NCBI RefSeq assembly: GCF_000379685.1 | Contig: NZ_KB903272.1 | Location: forward strand, 310,624-374,623 | Source: Catelliglobosispora koreensis DSM 44566 | GTDB lineage: Bacteria; Actinomycetota; Actinomycetes; Mycobacteriales; Micromonosporaceae | Reading direction: 5' to 3' | Length of the DNA: 64,000 bases | Shown here: piece after piece, positions 1 to 9,383 of the stretch | How positions within the stretch are numbered: the stretch's first letter is position 1 | How the letters are laid out: each line of letters begins with the position of its first letter | Notes under the pieces: model-generated | Databases searched by the model: none | Seen by the model: only the letters and a program-made list of their open reading frames with translations | What the model was told of the DNA's origin: nothing | Program-made: the position numbers and the translations under genes

Positions 1-1464
1 CTGTTGCGGCAGCATGAGCAGGAACTCAACGACCTTAACGTTTATCCCGTGCCCGATGGCGACACCGGGACGAATCTTCTGCTGACCCTGCAGGCCGCTG
101 GCCATGCGCTAGATCACGCTCCCGACGCGACGACCGCCGCTGAGGCGCTGCGGACCATGGCCCGGGGAGCGCTGTTGGGCGCCAGGGGCAACTCCGGTGT
201 CATCACCGCGCAGTGGCTCAATGGGCTCGCCCAGGGCGTGAGTGGCACGAGGGCGCTGCAAGAGGCGGCCAGTGCGGCTTATGAGGCGGTCGCGAATCCG
301 GTCGAGGGAACGATCCTCAGCGTGGCCAAAGCGGCCGATGGAGTCACGATCAAGGAGGCGGCGGACGCGGCGGCCGAGGCGCTGGACTTGACGCCCACGC
401 AACTTCCCGTGCTCGCGGCGGCGGGGGTCGTCGACGCCGGTGGCCGGGGACTGGTCCTGCTGCTAGACGCCATGGTCGAGGCCCTTACCGGCGAGCGTTC
501 CCTGCACGAGGTCGACCCACCCACGCCGCTGGTTCTGCCCGCGGTTTCTAGTTATCGCGGTCCCGCGTTCGAGGTGCAGTTCCTGATCGAAAGCACCCAG
601 GAGAAGATCGCCGAACTGCGCAAGGCGCTCGATCCGCTCGGGGATTCGCTCGTGATCGTTGGCGGTCAGCCCGCCTGGCGTGTGCACGTGCACGTTGATG
701 ACGCGGGTGCCGCGATTGAGGCCGCCCTCCTGGCAGGCCGCCCCTATCAGCTGCAGATCACGCATCTGACCAGTTCCAAAGCCGATCACGGGCCGCGGCG
801 GCCCGACCCGGCGGCTCGTGCAGTGGTGGTGACCGCGGCCGGCAATGGCATCGCTTCGCTGCTGCAAGACGAAGGTGCCGTTACGGTCAAGGCCAATCCG
901 TCCACATCGGAGATTCTCGACGCGATCCTGACGACCGGTGCTGGCAGGGTCGCCGTGCTGCCCACCGATACCAATCTGCGGGCTGTCGCGCAGGCCGCCG
1001 CCGATGAGGCGTTCGGTGAGGGCGTGAAGGTGCGCGTCATCCCCACCCGGTCACCCGTGCAAGCCCTTGCGGCCCTTGCGGTTCGCGACCCTTCTCGCCG
1101 GTTCGAAGATGACGTCATCGCGATGGCCGAGGCCGCCGCGGCGTGCCGCTCCGCCGAGGTCACCATCGCCAGCCGGGAAGCGTTAACTGTCGCAGGCAGG
1201 TGCTATCCAGGTGATGTGATCGCTTTGGTGGAAGGCGAAGTCAACGTCATTGGCAGCGACCTGACTAACGTCTGCACGGAACTCATCGACCGCATGCTCG
1301 CGACCGGCCGCAACGAGCTCGTCACCCTCATCACGGGAGCGGCAGCCGATCCTGGGCTGGTGCCCGCGATCGAGGCTCATATCGCGCAAAAGTGGCCGCT
1401 CGTGGAGGTGCACGCATACGACGGGGGCCAGGCGCACTATCCGTTGCTGGTGGGAGTGGAATAG
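1..1464 (+). CDS. DAK2/DegV-type kinase-like protein, 5' truncated
   Basis: The frame is open to the left edge, so the start lies outside the window; 487 residues are visible. Near the beginning is the DAK2 (DhaL-type) nucleotide-binding motif DGDTGTN at about residues 19-25, followed by GARGNSGVI. The C-terminal half looks like the DegV-like region of the FakA/YloV family. In Firmicutes FakA phosphorylates fatty acids bound to FakB. In actinobacteria the homologue sits before recG as here and its substrate is not established, so a fatty-acid-kinase role is inference. It ends three bases before the recG start, which implies one transcript. Probably 30-60 residues are missing at the N-terminus. 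Confidence 0.85.
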   Translation: MLRQHEQELNDLNVYPVPDGDTGTNLLLTLQAAGHALDHAPDATTAAEALRTMARGALLGARGNSGVITAQWLNGLAQGVSGTRALQEAASAAYEAVANPVEGTILSVAKAADGVTIKEAADAAAEALDLTPTQLPVLAAAGVVDAGGRGLVLLLDAMVEALTGERSLHEVDPPTPLVLPAVSSYRGPAFEVQFLIESTQEKIAELRKALDPLGDSLVIVGGQPAWRVHVHVDDAGAAIEAALLAGRPYQLQITHLTSSKADHGPRRPDPAARAVVVTAAGNGIASLLQDEGAVTVKANPSTSEILDAILTTGAGRVAVLPTDTNLRAVAQAAADEAFGEGVKVRVIPTRSPVQALAALAVRDPSRRFEDDVIAMAEAAAACRSAEVTIASREALTVAGRCYPGDVIALVEGEVNVIGSDLTNVCTELIDRMLATGRNELVTLITGAAADPGLVPAIEAHIAQKWPLVEVHAYDGGQAHYPLLVGVE

Positions 1465-1467
1465 CCG

Positions 1468-3585
1468 GTGGATACGCCACTGTCCAAACTGGTGGGTGCC
1501 AAGACGGCGAAGGCGCTGGCGACCAGCCTGGATCTGTATACGGCCGGAGACCTGCTCTATCACGTGCCCCGGCGTTACGAGAAGCGCGGTGAGCACACCA
1601 ACATCCGCTTCCTGGAGACCGGCGATGACGTGACGGTCATGGCACAGGTCATGAACACCAACGTTCGCCGCAACCGGGGCAAGGTGACACACCTGCTTGA
1701 GGTGATCGTCGGCGATGGACTGGGCGGGCAGTTGACGCTAACCTACTTCAACCAGCCGTGGCGTGAGCGCGATCTCAAGCCTGGGCAGTGGGGTTTGTTC
1801 GCGGGCAAGGTGACCGAGTTTCGCGGCAAGCGCCAGCTCAACGGGCCGGAATACATCTTGCTCGATGGGGCTGACTGGGACGCGGAGATGGAGTCGTTCG
1901 CCGGTGCTCTGATCCCGGTCTATCCGAGTGCGGCCAAGCTGCCAACCTGGGTTATCGCGCGCTGTGTGCGGGTCGTTTTGGACACGGTGCAGATGCCGCC
2001 CGATCCGATGCCCGCGTTCATCCGGGCCGAGCGCAAGCTAACCGACCTCGGCACGGCGCTAACGGAAATTCACCGGCCGACTTCGGCGGCCATGCTGGAG
2101 ATGGCCCGTCGCCGCCTGAAGTGGGATGAAGCCTTCGCCATCCAGCTGACCCTGGTGCGCCGCAAGCAAGAAGCCGCCTCCTGGCCGGCCAAGCCGCGCC
2201 CCCGCATGGACAACGGGTTGCTGGCTGAGTTCGACGCCTCGTTGCCCTTCACCCTGACCGGGGGTCAGGTGGCGGTGGGGGAGGAAATCAGCGCGGATCT
2301 GTCGTCGCCGCACCCGATGCACCGTTTGCTGCAAGGCGAGGTCGGCGCCGGAAAAACGCTGGTGGCGTTGAGAGCCATGCTCCAAGTGGTCGACGCCGGC
2401 GGTCAGGCGGCGCTCCTTGCGCCGACAGAAGTGCTTGCGGCCCAACACTTCCGGGGCATCATGAAGCTGCTGGGCGTGCAGAACCAGCATCGCATCACGC
2501 TCGTGACCGGATCGCTTGGCGCGGCAGCGAAACGCCGGGCGCTGGGCGAAATCGCCAATGGCTCGGCCGAACTCGTCATCGGCACCCACGCCTTGCTTTA
2601 CGAAGGCGTTGACTTCGCCGACCTCGGCCTGATCGTCGTCGACGAACAGCACCGCTTTGGCGTTGAGCAGCGAGATGCCCTGCGTGCCAAGGCCGATCAG
2701 CCGCCGCACGTGCTCGTCATGACGGCGACCCCGATCCCGCGGACCGTCGCGATGACGGTCTATGGCGACCTGGAAGTCTCGACGTTGTCTCAGCTTCCGG
2801 GCGGCCGCTCGCCCATCGCGACACACGTGGTGCCTGCCGCGGAGAAGCCCGCGTTCCTCGACCGGGCGTGGCAGCGCGTGCGCGAAGAAGTCGCCAAGGG
2901 ACACCAGGCTTACATCGTCTGCCCCCGCATCGGTTCCGAAGACGACGACGGCCCCGACGCCGATGAGAAACGCCCGCCGCTCGCCGTCACCGAAGTCGCG
3001 CCACTGCTCGCCAGCGGTCCGCTCAAAGGACTTCGGCTGGGCATCCTGCACGGAAAGCTGCCAGCCGAGGAAAAAGACGCTGTCATGCAAGCGTTCTCGG
3101 CCGCCAAACTCGATGTCATCGTGGCGACGACCGTCATCGAAGTTGGCGTCGACGTGCCCAACGCGACCGTCATGGTCATCCTCGACGCCGAGCGCTTTGG
3201 GATTTCCCAACTTCACCAGCTTCGCGGGCGGGTCGGCCGTGGGTCAGCGCCAGGTCTGTGTCTGCTAGTGACAGAAGCCCTTGAGGGTACGCCGTCGCGA
3301 GTGCGCCTAGACAACGTCGCCTCCACGTTGGACGGTTTCGCCCTGGCCGAACTCGACTTGGAGCAGCGTCGTGAAGGCGACGTCCTCGGGGCCGCCCAGT
3401 CGGGACGGCGTTCACACCTGCGGTTGCTGTCGCTGCTGCGCGACCGTGACGTGATCGGCGAGGCACGAGCGTCCGCTGAGGCGCTTCTCGTGGCTGATCC
3501 GGGGCTCACTGAGTACCCATTGCTGGAAGAATCCGTGGGCCGTTTCGTGAGCGAAGAACGCGCCGAGTACCTGCAAAAGGGCTGA
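1468..3585 (+). CDS. recG: ATP-dependent DNA helicase RecG
   Basis: RecG remodels stalled replication forks and branch-migrates Holliday junctions. The 705-residue length matches the family (about 690). Visible motifs are Walker A GEVGAGKT (290-297), the DEQH box at 392-395 followed by RFG, and MTATPIPRT from 418. The C-terminal helicase half carries QLHQLRGRVGRG. The N-terminal part is the wedge/OB domain that grips the junction. The start is GTG three bases after the upstream stop. A hairpin terminator follows directly. Identification is firm. Confidence 0.97.
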   Translation: MDTPLSKLVGAKTAKALATSLDLYTAGDLLYHVPRRYEKRGEHTNIRFLETGDDVTVMAQVMNTNVRRNRGKVTHLLEVIVGDGLGGQLTLTYFNQPWRERDLKPGQWGLFAGKVTEFRGKRQLNGPEYILLDGADWDAEMESFAGALIPVYPSAAKLPTWVIARCVRVVLDTVQMPPDPMPAFIRAERKLTDLGTALTEIHRPTSAAMLEMARRRLKWDEAFAIQLTLVRRKQEAASWPAKPRPRMDNGLLAEFDASLPFTLTGGQVAVGEEISADLSSPHPMHRLLQGEVGAGKTLVALRAMLQVVDAGGQAALLAPTEVLAAQHFRGIMKLLGVQNQHRITLVTGSLGAAAKRRALGEIANGSAELVIGTHALLYEGVDFADLGLIVVDEQHRFGVEQRDALRAKADQPPHVLVMTATPIPRTVAMTVYGDLEVSTLSQLPGGRSPIATHVVPAAEKPAFLDRAWQRVREEVAKGHQAYIVCPRIGSEDDDGPDADEKRPPLAVTEVAPLLASGPLKGLRLGILHGKLPAEEKDAVMQAFSAAKLDVIVATTVIEVGVDVPNATVMVILDAERFGISQLHQLRGRVGRGSAPGLCLLVTEALEGTPSRVRLDNVASTLDGFALAELDLEQRREGDVLGAAQSGRRSHLRLLSLLRDRDVIGEARASAEALLVADPGLTEYPLLEESVGRFVSEERAEYLQKG

Positions 3586-3621
3586 AGAAGGCGGGCCCGT
3601 TTAAACGGACCCGCCTCTTCT
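3586..3621. terminator. bidirectional terminator between recG and the surface-protein gene
   Basis: An inverted repeat with arms GGCGGG and CCCGCC, continued by CCG/CGG after one mismatch, closes a TTTAAA loop and is flanked by AAGAA and TCTTC. It lies between convergent stops and would serve both strands. Confidence 0.75.
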
Positions 3622-3644
3622 CTATGGGGTGGTGCTATTACGGA

Positions 3645-4718
3645 CTACGCAGCGAGCCGGCGTAGGCGGGCCAGGCGGCGACGGCCGAAGTAGACGGCGA
3701 AGAAGCCGAGGATGGCGACGCCGATGCCGGTGCCGATGTAGGTCACCGTGTTGGGACCCGTCACTGGCAGGCCAGCGCAGTCGGCGGGTTTTTCGTATTT
3801 CACTGTTTGCGTGCTGCCCCAGCCCGAGAAGGTCACCGTGGCTTCGCCGGTGTTGCCCGCGGCCAAATCGACCACTTTGGACTCACCGGGAGCGAGGTCA
3901 ACCGTCTTGGTCTGCGTGCCATAGGTGATGGTGGCGGTGGTCTTGAGACCGTCCTGCGGGTTGGTCACGGTCACCTTGAACGTGGTGCAGTCGGAGTCAC
4001 CTTCAGCCTTGGGCGTCGGGCAGTTCTCCGGCCGGGTCCAGCCGAGGCTGTAGTTGATTTTTCCGCCGTTGAGCTTGACCACGATGGTGGTCTTCGCCTT
4101 GTCGGCTGGAACGACGACGTCACCTTCGGCACCGGCGGCCAGCTTCTTGGTTTGGAACCACTCGCCGGCCTCGACAGAGAAGGTCTGCTCAAGACGACTG
4201 CCGTTGACAATGTGGACCTTTACGGTCCCATCACAGAGCGACACGAACGAGGCGGTGGGCAGAGAATCCTTGACGCACTTGCCATCGAGGCCGTTGTCCT
4301 TGTCGAGCGTGACGGTCTCAACGTCGGTGATGTCAGTGCTGGATCCGTTGGTGTTGAACCACCGTGCCTTGACCACCAGCGTGGCCGAGGTCGTGCCACC
4401 CGGCACTGTTTGCGTGCCCTTGAGGGTGGTCAGCGGGGCGATCGTGGTGCCCACCGCGAAAGTAGCGGCGGGAGCGACGGGCGTGATCGTGCCGTTGGGC
4501 GACACGGTCAGCGTCTCAATCTTGGCGGTGCGGCCTTGCCAGTTTCCTGGGTGCTCCACCGACCACGTGATTTTGAACGTCCCGTCTGCTTGGCAGACAG
4601 CCGAGCCGCTGGCGTTGGTGTGGTGGGCGTGAGCGGGGGTGGCGATCGCGACCGCGGCGAAAACGCCGACGGTCGCGCTGCCCGCAAGCGCGAGCAGGCG
4701 TTTGACAGAACGGTTCAC
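3645..4718 (-). CDS. LPVTG-anchored cell-surface protein
   Basis: A 357-residue secreted protein. The N-terminus is a signal peptide (basic residues, a hydrophobic stretch, then an ATPAHA cleavage region). The C-terminus is a full sortase signal: LPVTG, a hydrophobic segment of about 20 residues, and an Arg-rich tail. The body is Thr/Val-rich with recurrent DLAPGES/DLAAG-like turns typical of beta-sandwich wall proteins; no catalytic motif is visible. I chose the GTG at 4718 because GGGAG lies just upstream and the signal peptide then starts cleanly; an in-frame ATG at 4772 is possible. No sortase gene is in the window. Function unknown; structural or adhesive roles are inference. Confidence 0.85.
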   Translation of the reverse strand: MNRSVKRLLALAGSATVGVFAAVAIATPAHAHHTNASGSAVCQADGTFKITWSVEHPGNWQGRTAKIETLTVSPNGTITPVAPAATFAVGTTIAPLTTLKGTQTVPGGTTSATLVVKARWFNTNGSSTDITDVETVTLDKDNGLDGKCVKDSLPTASFVSLCDGTVKVHIVNGSRLEQTFSVEAGEWFQTKKLAAGAEGDVVVPADKAKTTIVVKLNGGKINYSLGWTRPENCPTPKAEGDSDCTTFKVTVTNPQDGLKTTATITYGTQTKTVDLAPGESKVVDLAAGNTGEATVTFSGWGSTQTVKYEKPADCAGLPVTGPNTVTYIGTGIGVAILGFFAVYFGRRRLARLRRLAA

Positions 4719-4759
4719 ACGCTCTCCCGGGGGGATGTGAAAGCTGAGAATTGTTATGC

Positions 4760-4807
4760 GACGCCTGACCATATTTAGGGGTAAGCGTTTGTGTGAACTC
4801 AGGCGTC
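4760..4807. promoter_or_regulatory. inverted repeat in the divergent promoter region before rsmD
   Basis: GACGCCTGA at 4760-4768 is matched by its exact reverse complement TCAGGCGTC at 4799-4807, 30 bases apart, in the 126-bp gap between the leftward surface-protein gene and rightward rsmD. It could be a pair of operator sites; no regulator is encoded next to it. Confidence 0.35.
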
Positions 4808-4844
4808 ACTGCGATGCGCAATCGTTATGAAGTAACGTCGCAGC

Positions 4845-5435
4845 GTGACCAGGATCGTGTCAGGACGCTACGGAGGGCGACGGCTAAGCACTCCCGAGGG
4901 CCGGCATACGCGGCCGACTTCAGATCGCGTCCGGGAGGCTCTTTTCTCCACTTTGGACACGCTGATGGATATCGAAGGATCTCGCGTCCTCGATCTGTTC
5001 GCGGGGTCGGGCGCGGTTGGGCTGGAGGCGCTGTCGCGTGGAGCGGCTTATGCCCTGCTCGTGGAGTCAGAACCTCGTGCCGTCAAAGCGATCCGGGCCA
5101 ACATCTCGCTGCTGAAGGCCTCCAGTGCGCACGTGTCGAGCGGCAAGGTCAGCGTGATCCTTGGCGCGGGCAACCCACAAACGCCATATGACCTGGTATT
5201 TGCCGATCCGCCGTATCCGCTGAGTGAGGAAGAACTCACCGCCGTGCTGACCGCCCTCGTGACGGGCAAATGGCTCGCCGAGGATGCCGTTGTGGTGCTG
5301 GAACGCTCCAGCCGCTCTCCTGAGCCGTCCTGGGTGGAGGGGGTCACGCTGGAGCGCGGCCGCCGTTACGGTGAGTCCGCGCTTTGGTACGGTCGGGCCA
5401 CTGAAACATCTGGGCTGAAGGGCGAAACGCAGTGA
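4845..5435 (+). CDS. rsmD: 16S rRNA (guanine966-N2)-methyltransferase RsmD
   Basis: SAM-dependent methyltransferase that modifies G966 of 16S rRNA. The 196-residue protein has the family N-terminus (MTRIVSGRYGGRRL), RPTSDRVREALF, the SAM-binding loop LDLFAGSGAVGLEALSRGA at about 46-64, and the catalytic DPPY. It starts with GTG and overlaps coaD by four bases (GTGA), the usual actinobacterial rsmD-coaD pair. Confidence 0.95.
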   Translation: MTRIVSGRYGGRRLSTPEGRHTRPTSDRVREALFSTLDTLMDIEGSRVLDLFAGSGAVGLEALSRGAAYALLVESEPRAVKAIRANISLLKASSAHVSSGKVSVILGAGNPQTPYDLVFADPPYPLSEEELTAVLTALVTGKWLAEDAVVVLERSSRSPEPSWVEGVTLERGRRYGESALWYGRATETSGLKGETQ

Positions 5436-5920
5436 GGCGTGCGGTCTGTCCCGGGTCCTTCGACCCGGTTACGCGTGGACACCTGGACATTTTTGGCCGG
5501 GCGGCCCAGCTGTTCGATGAGGTGATCGTTGGCGTCCTGGTCAACGAATCCAAAAAAGGGCTGTTCACGGTCGATGAGCGCATCGATATGATCCGAGAGG
5601 TGACCAAGGACTTCGATAACGTCCGGGTCGTCGCCTTCCAGGGCCTGCTTGTGGATTTCTGCCGGGAGCAAGGTGCCGAAATCGTCATCAAGGGCATCCG
5701 GGCCGTCAGCGACTTTGATTACGAGCTACAGATGGCGCAGATGAACATTGGGCTCTCGGGCGTGGAAACATTGTTCATGCCAACCAACCCGCTCTATTCG
5801 TTCGTCGCGTCGAGCCTGGTCAAAGAGGTGGCCAAGTGGGGCGGAGATGTTTCGACATATGTGCCAGAGCTGGTCGAACGCCGGCTTGCTGAGCGCTTGC
5901 GCGCCGTGCGAGCCAACTGA
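5432..5920 (+). CDS. coaD: phosphopantetheine adenylyltransferase CoaD
   Basis: Catalyses the penultimate step of coenzyme A synthesis, joining ATP and 4'-phosphopantetheine. The 162-residue length is typical. The nucleotidyltransferase signature GSFDPVTRGHLDI is at the N-terminus. IKGIRAVSDFDYELQMA and the C-terminal SFVASSLVKEVAKWGGDV are family hallmarks. The GTG start lies inside the rsmD stop (4-bp overlap). Confidence 0.97.
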   Translation: MRRAVCPGSFDPVTRGHLDIFGRAAQLFDEVIVGVLVNESKKGLFTVDERIDMIREVTKDFDNVRVVAFQGLLVDFCREQGAEIVIKGIRAVSDFDYELQMAQMNIGLSGVETLFMPTNPLYSFVASSLVKEVAKWGGDVSTYVPELVERRLAERLRAVRAN

Positions 5921-6043
5921 CCGCCGACGGGGCATCATGTATGAGACAGCTACTCAGTTTCCTGTCGGCTCCGGCCGCACAGCGAGCCGAAGCCGACGCA
6001 GCGGCGGCACAGACCTGTGCGCCGCGCTTAATAGGAGTGACCG

Positions 6044-6541
6044 GTGGACCCGCTCGATCGCATAGATGAGCTTATTGCCATTGTCGAGTCTGCACGTAAC
6101 GTGCCAATGTCACGTAACTGCATGATCGACCGTGGTGAGATGATTGCCGCCCTTGATCAGCTTCGGGCCGAGCTCCCCGGCGAACTCCGCCGGGCCGGTG
6201 CCCTGCTGGAAGAGCGCGACAAGATCCTTGACGCCGGCCGCCGGGAGGCGGAGCGCATCATCCGCGAAGGTGAGCAGGAGCACGCGCGCCTGGTGTCCGT
6301 GAACGAGATCACGGTTTCCTCGGAACACGAGGGAGCCCGGATCATCGGTGAGGCACGGGCCGAGGCGCAGCGCCTGCGCGACGAAGTTGACGAATACGTC
6401 GATACCGCGCTCGCGAACTTCGAGCAGTTCCTGACCCGTGCCCTCGCGTCGATCGAGCGCGGGCGGGACAAGATGCACGCCCTTCGGGAGATCGGTTCCT
6501 ACGTTCCGGAGCAAGACGACCGGCCGCTGCCCTCGTTCTGA
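6044..6541 (+). CDS. sepIVA: SepIVA-like DivIVA-family septation factor
   Basis: A 165-residue, mostly charged alpha-helical protein with long coiled-coil stretches (for example around EAERIIREGEQEHA and GEARAEAQRLRDEVDEY). Its place between coaD and yceD-rpmF-rnc matches mycobacterial Rv2927c/MSMEG_2416, named SepIVA, an essential septation factor. Start GTG at 6044 has GGAG six bases upstream. Assignment rests on synteny plus coiled-coil character. The 123-bp gap before it holds no gene I can support. Confidence 0.75.
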   Translation: MDPLDRIDELIAIVESARNVPMSRNCMIDRGEMIAALDQLRAELPGELRRAGALLEERDKILDAGRREAERIIREGEQEHARLVSVNEITVSSEHEGARIIGEARAEAQRLRDEVDEYVDTALANFEQFLTRALASIERGRDKMHALREIGSYVPEQDDRPLPSF

Positions 6542-6617
6542 GCCACCTCGGTTCGACGAAGAGGCCGCCAGTCAGGTAATCTTCTTCGTCGGCCATTTCT
6601 CGCGCCGGAGTTTCGCC

Positions 6618-7187
6618 ATGCCAGAACACTCGATGAAGCACCTCGACCCCAGGGCCCCGCTGGTTCTCGATACCCGAGACCTTCCGCGCCGCCCCGGTGC
6701 GATGCGTACGCTCGATCGGGTCGTCCCGGCACCGGCGAACCTCGGGGTAGAGATGATCGGAGTGCCAGCAGGCGCTGACGTCAGCCTCGATCTGCGGTTG
6801 GAGTCGGTGTCGGAAGGCGTGCTCGTCTCTGGCATTATCACGGTGCCACTGGAAGGCGAGTGCGGCCGCTGTCTGGTGCCGATCAGCGAAGACTTGACCG
6901 TACCGGTCCAGGAGCTGTTCGCTTACGCGAAAAGCACCACGGATGAGACCACCGATGAAGACGAAGTCGGGCGGATGCAGGGCGATTTGATCGACCTGGA
7001 GCCGGCCCTGCGGGACGCGGTGGTGCTGGCATTGCCGGTCAATCCGGTGTGCCGCGAGGATTGCCCAGGGTTGTGCCCCGAGTGTGGGGTGCGATGGGAC
7101 GAACTGCCTGAGGGTCACACCCACGAGCAGAAAGATCCCCGTTGGGCGGCCCTGGGTAAATTGAACTTGAAGATCACTGAGGAGTAG
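6618..7187 (+). CDS. YceD/DUF177 family protein
   Basis: 189 residues from the ATG at 6618, chosen because GGAG lies eight bases upstream. The DUF177 (YceD) family is linked in E. coli and plants to 23S rRNA accumulation and is almost always encoded directly before rpmF, as here. The Cys pairs ECGRC and CREDCPGLCPEC suggest a metal-binding or structural cluster. An acidic linker (TTDETTDEDE) lies mid-protein. Only four bases separate it from rpmF. Confidence 0.9.
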   Translation: MPEHSMKHLDPRAPLVLDTRDLPRRPGAMRTLDRVVPAPANLGVEMIGVPAGADVSLDLRLESVSEGVLVSGIITVPLEGECGRCLVPISEDLTVPVQELFAYAKSTTDETTDEDEVGRMQGDLIDLEPALRDAVVLALPVNPVCREDCPGLCPECGVRWDELPEGHTHEQKDPRWAALGKLNLKITEE

Positions 7188-7191
7188 GACC

Positions 7192-7365
7192 GTGCCAGTC
7201 CCGAAGCGCAAAATGTCGCGCAGCAACACCCGCCACCGCCGGGCGCAGTGGAAGGTCTCCGCTGTGCACACCGTGCCCTGCCCGCAGTGCAAGTCGGCCA
7301 AGCTGCCCCATGCTGCCTGTGGTGTGTGCGGCACCTACAAAGGCCGCCAGATTCTCGCCGTCTAA
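7192..7365 (+). CDS. rpmF: 50S ribosomal protein L32
   Basis: A 57-residue basic protein starting with GTG at 7192 (MAVPKRK-like opening, here MPVPKRKMSRSNTRHRRAQW). Two CxxC pairs, C30/C33 and C43/C46, form the zinc ribbon, so this is the zinc-containing L32 type. Position between yceD and rnc confirms it. Confidence 0.97.
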   Translation: MPVPKRKMSRSNTRHRRAQWKVSAVHTVPCPQCKSAKLPHAACGVCGTYKGRQILAV

Positions 7366-7392
7366 TAGTTCGGTGGCGTATACGCCGTCTTC

Positions 7393-7419
7393 CCACCCCT
7401 CGCCGATAGTGAGGGGTGG
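7393..7419 (+). promoter_or_regulatory. hairpin that covers the rnc ribosome-binding site
   Basis: CCACCCCTC (7393-7401) and GAGGGGTGG (7411-7419) form a perfect 9-bp stem with a 9-base loop. The 3' arm contains GAGGGG, the only Shine-Dalgarno-like sequence before the rnc ATG at 7426. No T-run follows, so translational control or RNase III self-cleavage is more likely than termination. RNase III autoregulation through a 5' stem is known in E. coli and Streptomyces. Confidence 0.55.
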
Positions 7420-7425
7420 TGCGGC

Positions 7426-8151
7426 ATGTCTACATCCAGTGAGCTGACCAGTGCTCTGGGCGTCACGCTTGAGCCGGAGCTGTTGGAGCGGTCGCTGACG
7501 CACCGCTCCTACGCTTATGAACACGGCGGTCTGCCAACCAACGAGCGTCTTGAGTTCCTCGGCGATGCCGTGCTCGGCCTCGTGATTACGGCCACGCTCT
7601 ATGACAACCACCCGGATCTGCCCGAGGGCAAGCTTGCCCGGCTGCGGGCCAGTGTGGTTAACGCCCGTGCCCTGGCCGGGGTCGCCCGGTCGCTGGGCAC
7701 CGAGGGCCTGGGCCCGCATCTGCTGCTGGGCCGGGGCGAAGAGCTGACGGGCGGCCGTGACAAAGATTCGATTCTCGCCGATACGTTCGAGGCGCTGCTC
7801 GGGGCGATTTATCTCGAGCACGGGATCGAGCGCGCGACCGAGGTCATTCGCAAACTTTTCGATCCCCTGATGGCCGAGTCCGCCCGGCGTGGCGCTGGCC
7901 TGGACTGGAAGACCAGTCTTCAGGAGCTCACCGCGGCCCGTGGCTGGGGCGTTCCCGAATATCTGATCGAAGAGCGTGGTCCCGACCACGCCAAGAGTTT
8001 CACCGCCTGGGCCGTGGCCGGGGGCGAACGATTCGGTGGTTCGGCGGGACGGTCCAAAAAGGAAGCTGAGCAGCGGGCGGCCGAGGAAGCCTGGCGCGCG
8101 CTATCGGCTCGTGCCATGGACGAGGAGCACCCCGAGGCAACCGAGGCATGA
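7426..8151 (+). CDS. rnc: ribonuclease III
   Basis: Cleaves double-stranded RNA in rRNA maturation and mRNA control. 241 residues: catalytic domain with NERLEFLGD at 39-47 and [18 protein letters not shown] carrying the second set of metal-binding acidic residues, then a double-stranded-RNA-binding domain from about 160 (KTSLQELTA ... [16 protein letters not shown]). Its stop overlaps the next start by four bases. Confidence 0.97.
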   Translation: MSTSSELTSALGVTLEPELLERSLTHRSYAYEHGGLPTNERLEFLGDAVLGLVITATLYDNHPDLPEGKLARLRASVVNARALAGVARSLGTEGLGPHLLLGRGEELTGGRDKDSILADTFEALLGAIYLEHGIERATEVIRKLFDPLMAESARRGAGLDWKTSLQELTAARGWGVPEYLIEERGPDHAKSFTAWAVAGGERFGGSAGRSKKEAEQRAAEEAWRALSARAMDEEHPEATEA

Positions 8152-9374
8152 GCGAGGGCTCGCCCGAGCGAATCGAAGGCGCAGTGCGAATAGTGAGTGC
8201 GCGTTTGCCCGAGCGCACAGGACTGGCCGGGCCCACGACATCGGCGTCCCTGTGGTCGCGGGCGGGTGGACTCGCGGGCATAGCTCTCGCCGTCTGCATC
8301 GCGGCTACCCTCCGCGTCGTCCAGTTGTTGTTCATCTACTGGCTCTCACCCGATGACCGGTCCGTGGACGAGCGATTGCTCATCTGGGATGGCGGGTGGT
8401 TCATCAATGTCGCCGAAGAGGGCTATCCCGATGGGTATACCTACAACGGCCAGGGCATCAGGGTTGGCAACGGGTTCGCGTTTTTCCCGCTTTTCCCGTT
8501 CCTGATCAGGACGGTCGCTCTCATTACCGGCGACTTCCGGGCCGCGTCGCTCATTGTCGCCGGGGCTTGCGGGATGGCCGCGGCCGTGCTCATCTACCTG
8601 CTCGGGGTCACTTTATGGTCCAGATTCAGCGGGTACGCCTTGATGGTGCTCGTCTGCGCTCAGCCGATGGCCGTCGTGTTGATCATGGGCTATACCGAGC
8701 CGCTCTTCCTGGCCCTCGTCGCGGCCACGTTGCTGGCCGCTCATCAGCGCGTCTGGTGGCTGGCCGGTCTGGTGGGCCTGGGCGCCGCGCTAACCCGCCC
8801 GACAGGGATGGCGGTAGGCCTGGCACTAGCCGTGTCCGTTTTGCTCAAGTGGCGGGATATGGCGGTCCGCGAACGGGTCTGGGCATCGTCGGCGGCAGCG
8901 ATCACGCTCTTGGCCGGCCCGCTCTACCTGGCTTGGGTCGGCTGGCAGGTCGGTGAGTGGGACGCCTGGTTCAAGGTGCAGACCGCTGGCTGGGGCAGCA
9001 CGTTCGACTTTGGCGACAGTGTCGTCACGTTCCTTAGCAACACCCTGTCCGGCGAGGCTGGCCTGATCGACAGCGTCACGACCTGGCTGATTATCGGCAC
9101 GGTGGTGCTCTGCCTCGTGGCGGTCTTCGACCGGATCTGGGGAGCGCTGCTGGCCTTCGGCCTGTTAGCGCTCGTGCTCGTGATCGGGCAAGCTGGATAT
9201 TGGCACTCCAAGCCACGTCTGCTGGTGCCGGTCCTGCTGCTGGCGGCCGCGCCGGTCGCCCGTGCCCTGGCCGAGGTGCCCAAGCGCGTTTCCGTTGCGC
9301 TGCTTGGTCTTTGGGCCGCGTTTGGGCTCTGGTTCGGTGCGCACATGATTACGATTTGGCCGTTCACGATTTAG
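8148..9374 (+). CDS. PIG-V-like polyprenol-dependent mannosyltransferase, membrane protein
   Basis: 408 residues with about eight to ten hydrophobic segments. Motifs of the PIG-V/GT-C glycosyltransferase family are visible: [14 protein letters not shown] in the first large loop, [19 protein letters not shown] and TRPTGMA. Such enzymes transfer mannose from polyprenol-phosphate-mannose on the outer membrane face; the actinobacterial acceptor is not known from sequence. The ATGA overlap with rnc shows translational coupling, and mutM follows nine bases later. The GT-C call is good; the specific acceptor is not assignable. Confidence 0.8.
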   Translation: MSEGSPERIEGAVRIVSARLPERTGLAGPTTSASLWSRAGGLAGIALAVCIAATLRVVQLLFIYWLSPDDRSVDERLLIWDGGWFINVAEEGYPDGYTYNGQGIRVGNGFAFFPLFPFLIRTVALITGDFRAASLIVAGACGMAAAVLIYLLGVTLWSRFSGYALMVLVCAQPMAVVLIMGYTEPLFLALVAATLLAAHQRVWWLAGLVGLGAALTRPTGMAVGLALAVSVLLKWRDMAVRERVWASSAAAITLLAGPLYLAWVGWQVGEWDAWFKVQTAGWGSTFDFGDSVVTFLSNTLSGEAGLIDSVTTWLIIGTVVLCLVAVFDRIWGALLAFGLLALVLVIGQAGYWHSKPRLLVPVLLLAAAPVARALAEVPKRVSVALLGLWAAFGLWFGAHMITIWPFTI

Positions 9375-9383
9375 AGGTGCTGG

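Noticed and set aside
2059-3216. 385-residue frame antisense to recG
   Set aside because: His/Arg-rich shadow of a well-conserved gene in GC-rich DNA.
3807-4778. 323-residue frame antisense to the surface protein
   Set aside because: The leftward frame has a signal peptide and LPVTG sorting signal; this one has neither domain nor start signal.
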